A DNA stretch of 21,014 bases from Azolla pinnata (Eukaryota > Streptophyta > Polypodiopsida > Salviniales > Salviniaceae), in contig JBBBWG010011213.1 in assembly GCA_037176905.1 (NCBI GenBank), positions 1 to 21,014 of the forward strand, given 5' to 3'. The notes under the pieces are model-generated. The model did not search any database and was not told where the DNA came from. It worked only from the letters and a program-made list of their open reading frames with translations. The position numbers and the translations under genes are program-made. Numbering within the stretch: position 1 is the stretch's first letter; the number at the start of each line of letters is the position of its first letter. Of this stretch, positions 20,135 through 21,014 are shown piece after piece.

Positions 20135-20450
20135 TTGGTCAACCGTTTTGATGGATCATATCCTTCTTTTGACCAACCTATTTGATAGTCTCCTTTCTTG
20201 ACCTTGGGACTGGTTGACCTTATCATTTAACCTTTTTGATGGACAATCTTCTCATATGGGCAATCTTCTTTCCCTAGCTTTGGAATTGATTGATCTTAAC
20301 CTTTTACTAATCTAATGGACAATCTTCCCCAATGGGCAAGCAACCACCATCCTTGTGCTTAGTCTTATCTTCACTCACTTTGATGGACTATCTTCCCAAA
20401 TGGGTAATCTTCCCAAATGGGCAATCTTTTCTTTTGACCATCCTCGTAAA
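20135..20450. repeat. Degenerate short tandem repeat
   Basis: Units built from TTTGATGGACAATCTTC, CCAAATGGGCAATCTTC and TTGACC recur in varied order. Related pieces (CTCTTGACTGCCCTATTCGA type) also occur at 19631-19672, 19911-19955 and 20162-20191. Confidence 0.6.
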
Positions 20451-20484
20451 TCTTTGAGGTCTATCCATGTACTTAGAATCTAAG

Positions 20485-20860
20485 GGCTTGAGTTTGAATC
20501 TTGATACTAACTTACAAATGATATTTATTATACTCTCATAGATTAGTGGATACACAAATATCATTGTAATTAGCTGTCTCATGGGTCCTATTAGCCTAAG
20601 AAGATGATGTTATATCTTTAATGTTTGCCTATTTTGGACAACATTGCTGGAATCTTCTATCCTGTAAACTTTCCAATTCCTTGCTATTAGAAATCTAAAT
20701 AATTCAATAGTCTACTAGTTAGGACATTGATTCAAATCTCCATATAACTTGACAAATTACAATATCTTGTAATCATCATTCTAGATCTACTCTCATAGAT
20801 GAATGGATACACAAACATTATTGCGTGTTTTGTCGTATTCGCCTAAGAAGATTGTTAAGT
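20485..20860. repeat. Pair of diverged direct repeats with tRNA-like head
   Basis: About 20485-20610 and 20725-20860 share TTGAATCTTG / TCAAATCTCC, then TACTCTCATAGAT, GGATACACAAA, a CATTG/TATTG block and GCCTAAGAAGAT. Upstream of the second copy, TAGTCTACTAGTTAGGACATTG followed by ATTCAAATC looks like a worn tRNA A box and B box, as in plant SINEs. Confidence 0.4.
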
Positions 20861-21014
20861 AACGCGTTGTCGTGGAGAAAACCGTCCCTAATCGGAATCG
20901 GCGAAAGGGGTCAGTTGATGTGTGTTAGCCCTTCCGAAGAAAGACTAAGACTGTTCGTGGGTGACGATGAATGGTAGATTGCTTTGTTCTTTGATAGCCA
21001 ATCGCTTACGGCTT
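20861..21014. other. Right edge, nothing recognised
   Basis: This is the only part of the right edge outside the repeat pair. I see no frame, repeat or motif that I can assign; any element here may continue beyond the window. Confidence 0.4.

Larger units (their letters stand above)
19216..20439. promoter_or_regulatory. W-box cluster (11 TTGACC/TTGACT) upstream of EPSP synthase
   Basis: TTGACC or TTGACT occurs at 19216, 19294, 19646, 19867, 19888, 19930, 20169, 20198, 20214 and 20434 on the plus strand, and at 20137-20142 on the minus strand. About one would be expected by chance in 1.2 kb on both strands. TTGACY is the binding core of WRKY factors. Some copies arose by the local duplications, so the number is not independent proof of function. 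Confidence 0.5.

Overview
This is plant nuclear DNA. It carries a chloroplast-targeted EPSP synthase split by GT-AG introns, a small plant-type L18a-like membrane protein gene, and several decayed LTR retrotransposons set in AT-rich DNA with many simple repeats. By eye, the EPSP synthase differs from angiosperm enzymes more than they differ from each other. One gag fragment resembles the sushi/Tcn1 type, which I know mainly from fungi and non-seed plants. Together these lean toward a fern-like or other early-diverging lineage, but that is inference.

Layout. 1-182: non-coding edge with two hairpins. 183-3374: a 3.2-kb gag-only LTR element on the minus strand (TR-GAG type) with about 530-550-bp LTRs. 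Each LTR holds a tRNA-like A-box/B-box segment. 3296-3875: a fresh 147-bp duplication of the LTR end and its flank. 4084-4876: a fragment of a second Ty3/Gypsy gag, minus strand, with a TATA box and a striking seven-unit heat-shock element upstream. About 5279-7812: a 5'-truncated Ty1/Copia element, plus strand, with reverse transcriptase, RNase H, polypurine tract and 3' LTR. A second heat-shock-element segment, homologous to the first, lies just beyond it.

8400-12390: a minus-strand gene for a 99-residue L18a-like two-TM protein. Its four small coding exons are too short to show as open reading frames, so it was assembled from splice sites and phase. A 750-bp TATG-type microsatellite lies just upstream (12390-13137). 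13142-14600 has no gene I can recognise.

15066-19040: the complete EPSP synthase gene on the minus strand (7 coding exons, 520 aa, all phases agree). One intron usual in seed-plant genes appears to be absent. Its upstream region (19071-20860) consists of diverged tandem duplications, including a second copy of the 5'-leader/promoter segment, and holds 11 W-box hexamers.

The two host genes face the same way but have no evident functional link: one feeds aromatic amino acid synthesis in plastids, the other encodes a small membrane protein of unknown job. I see no CRISPR array, rRNA gene or intact tRNA gene.
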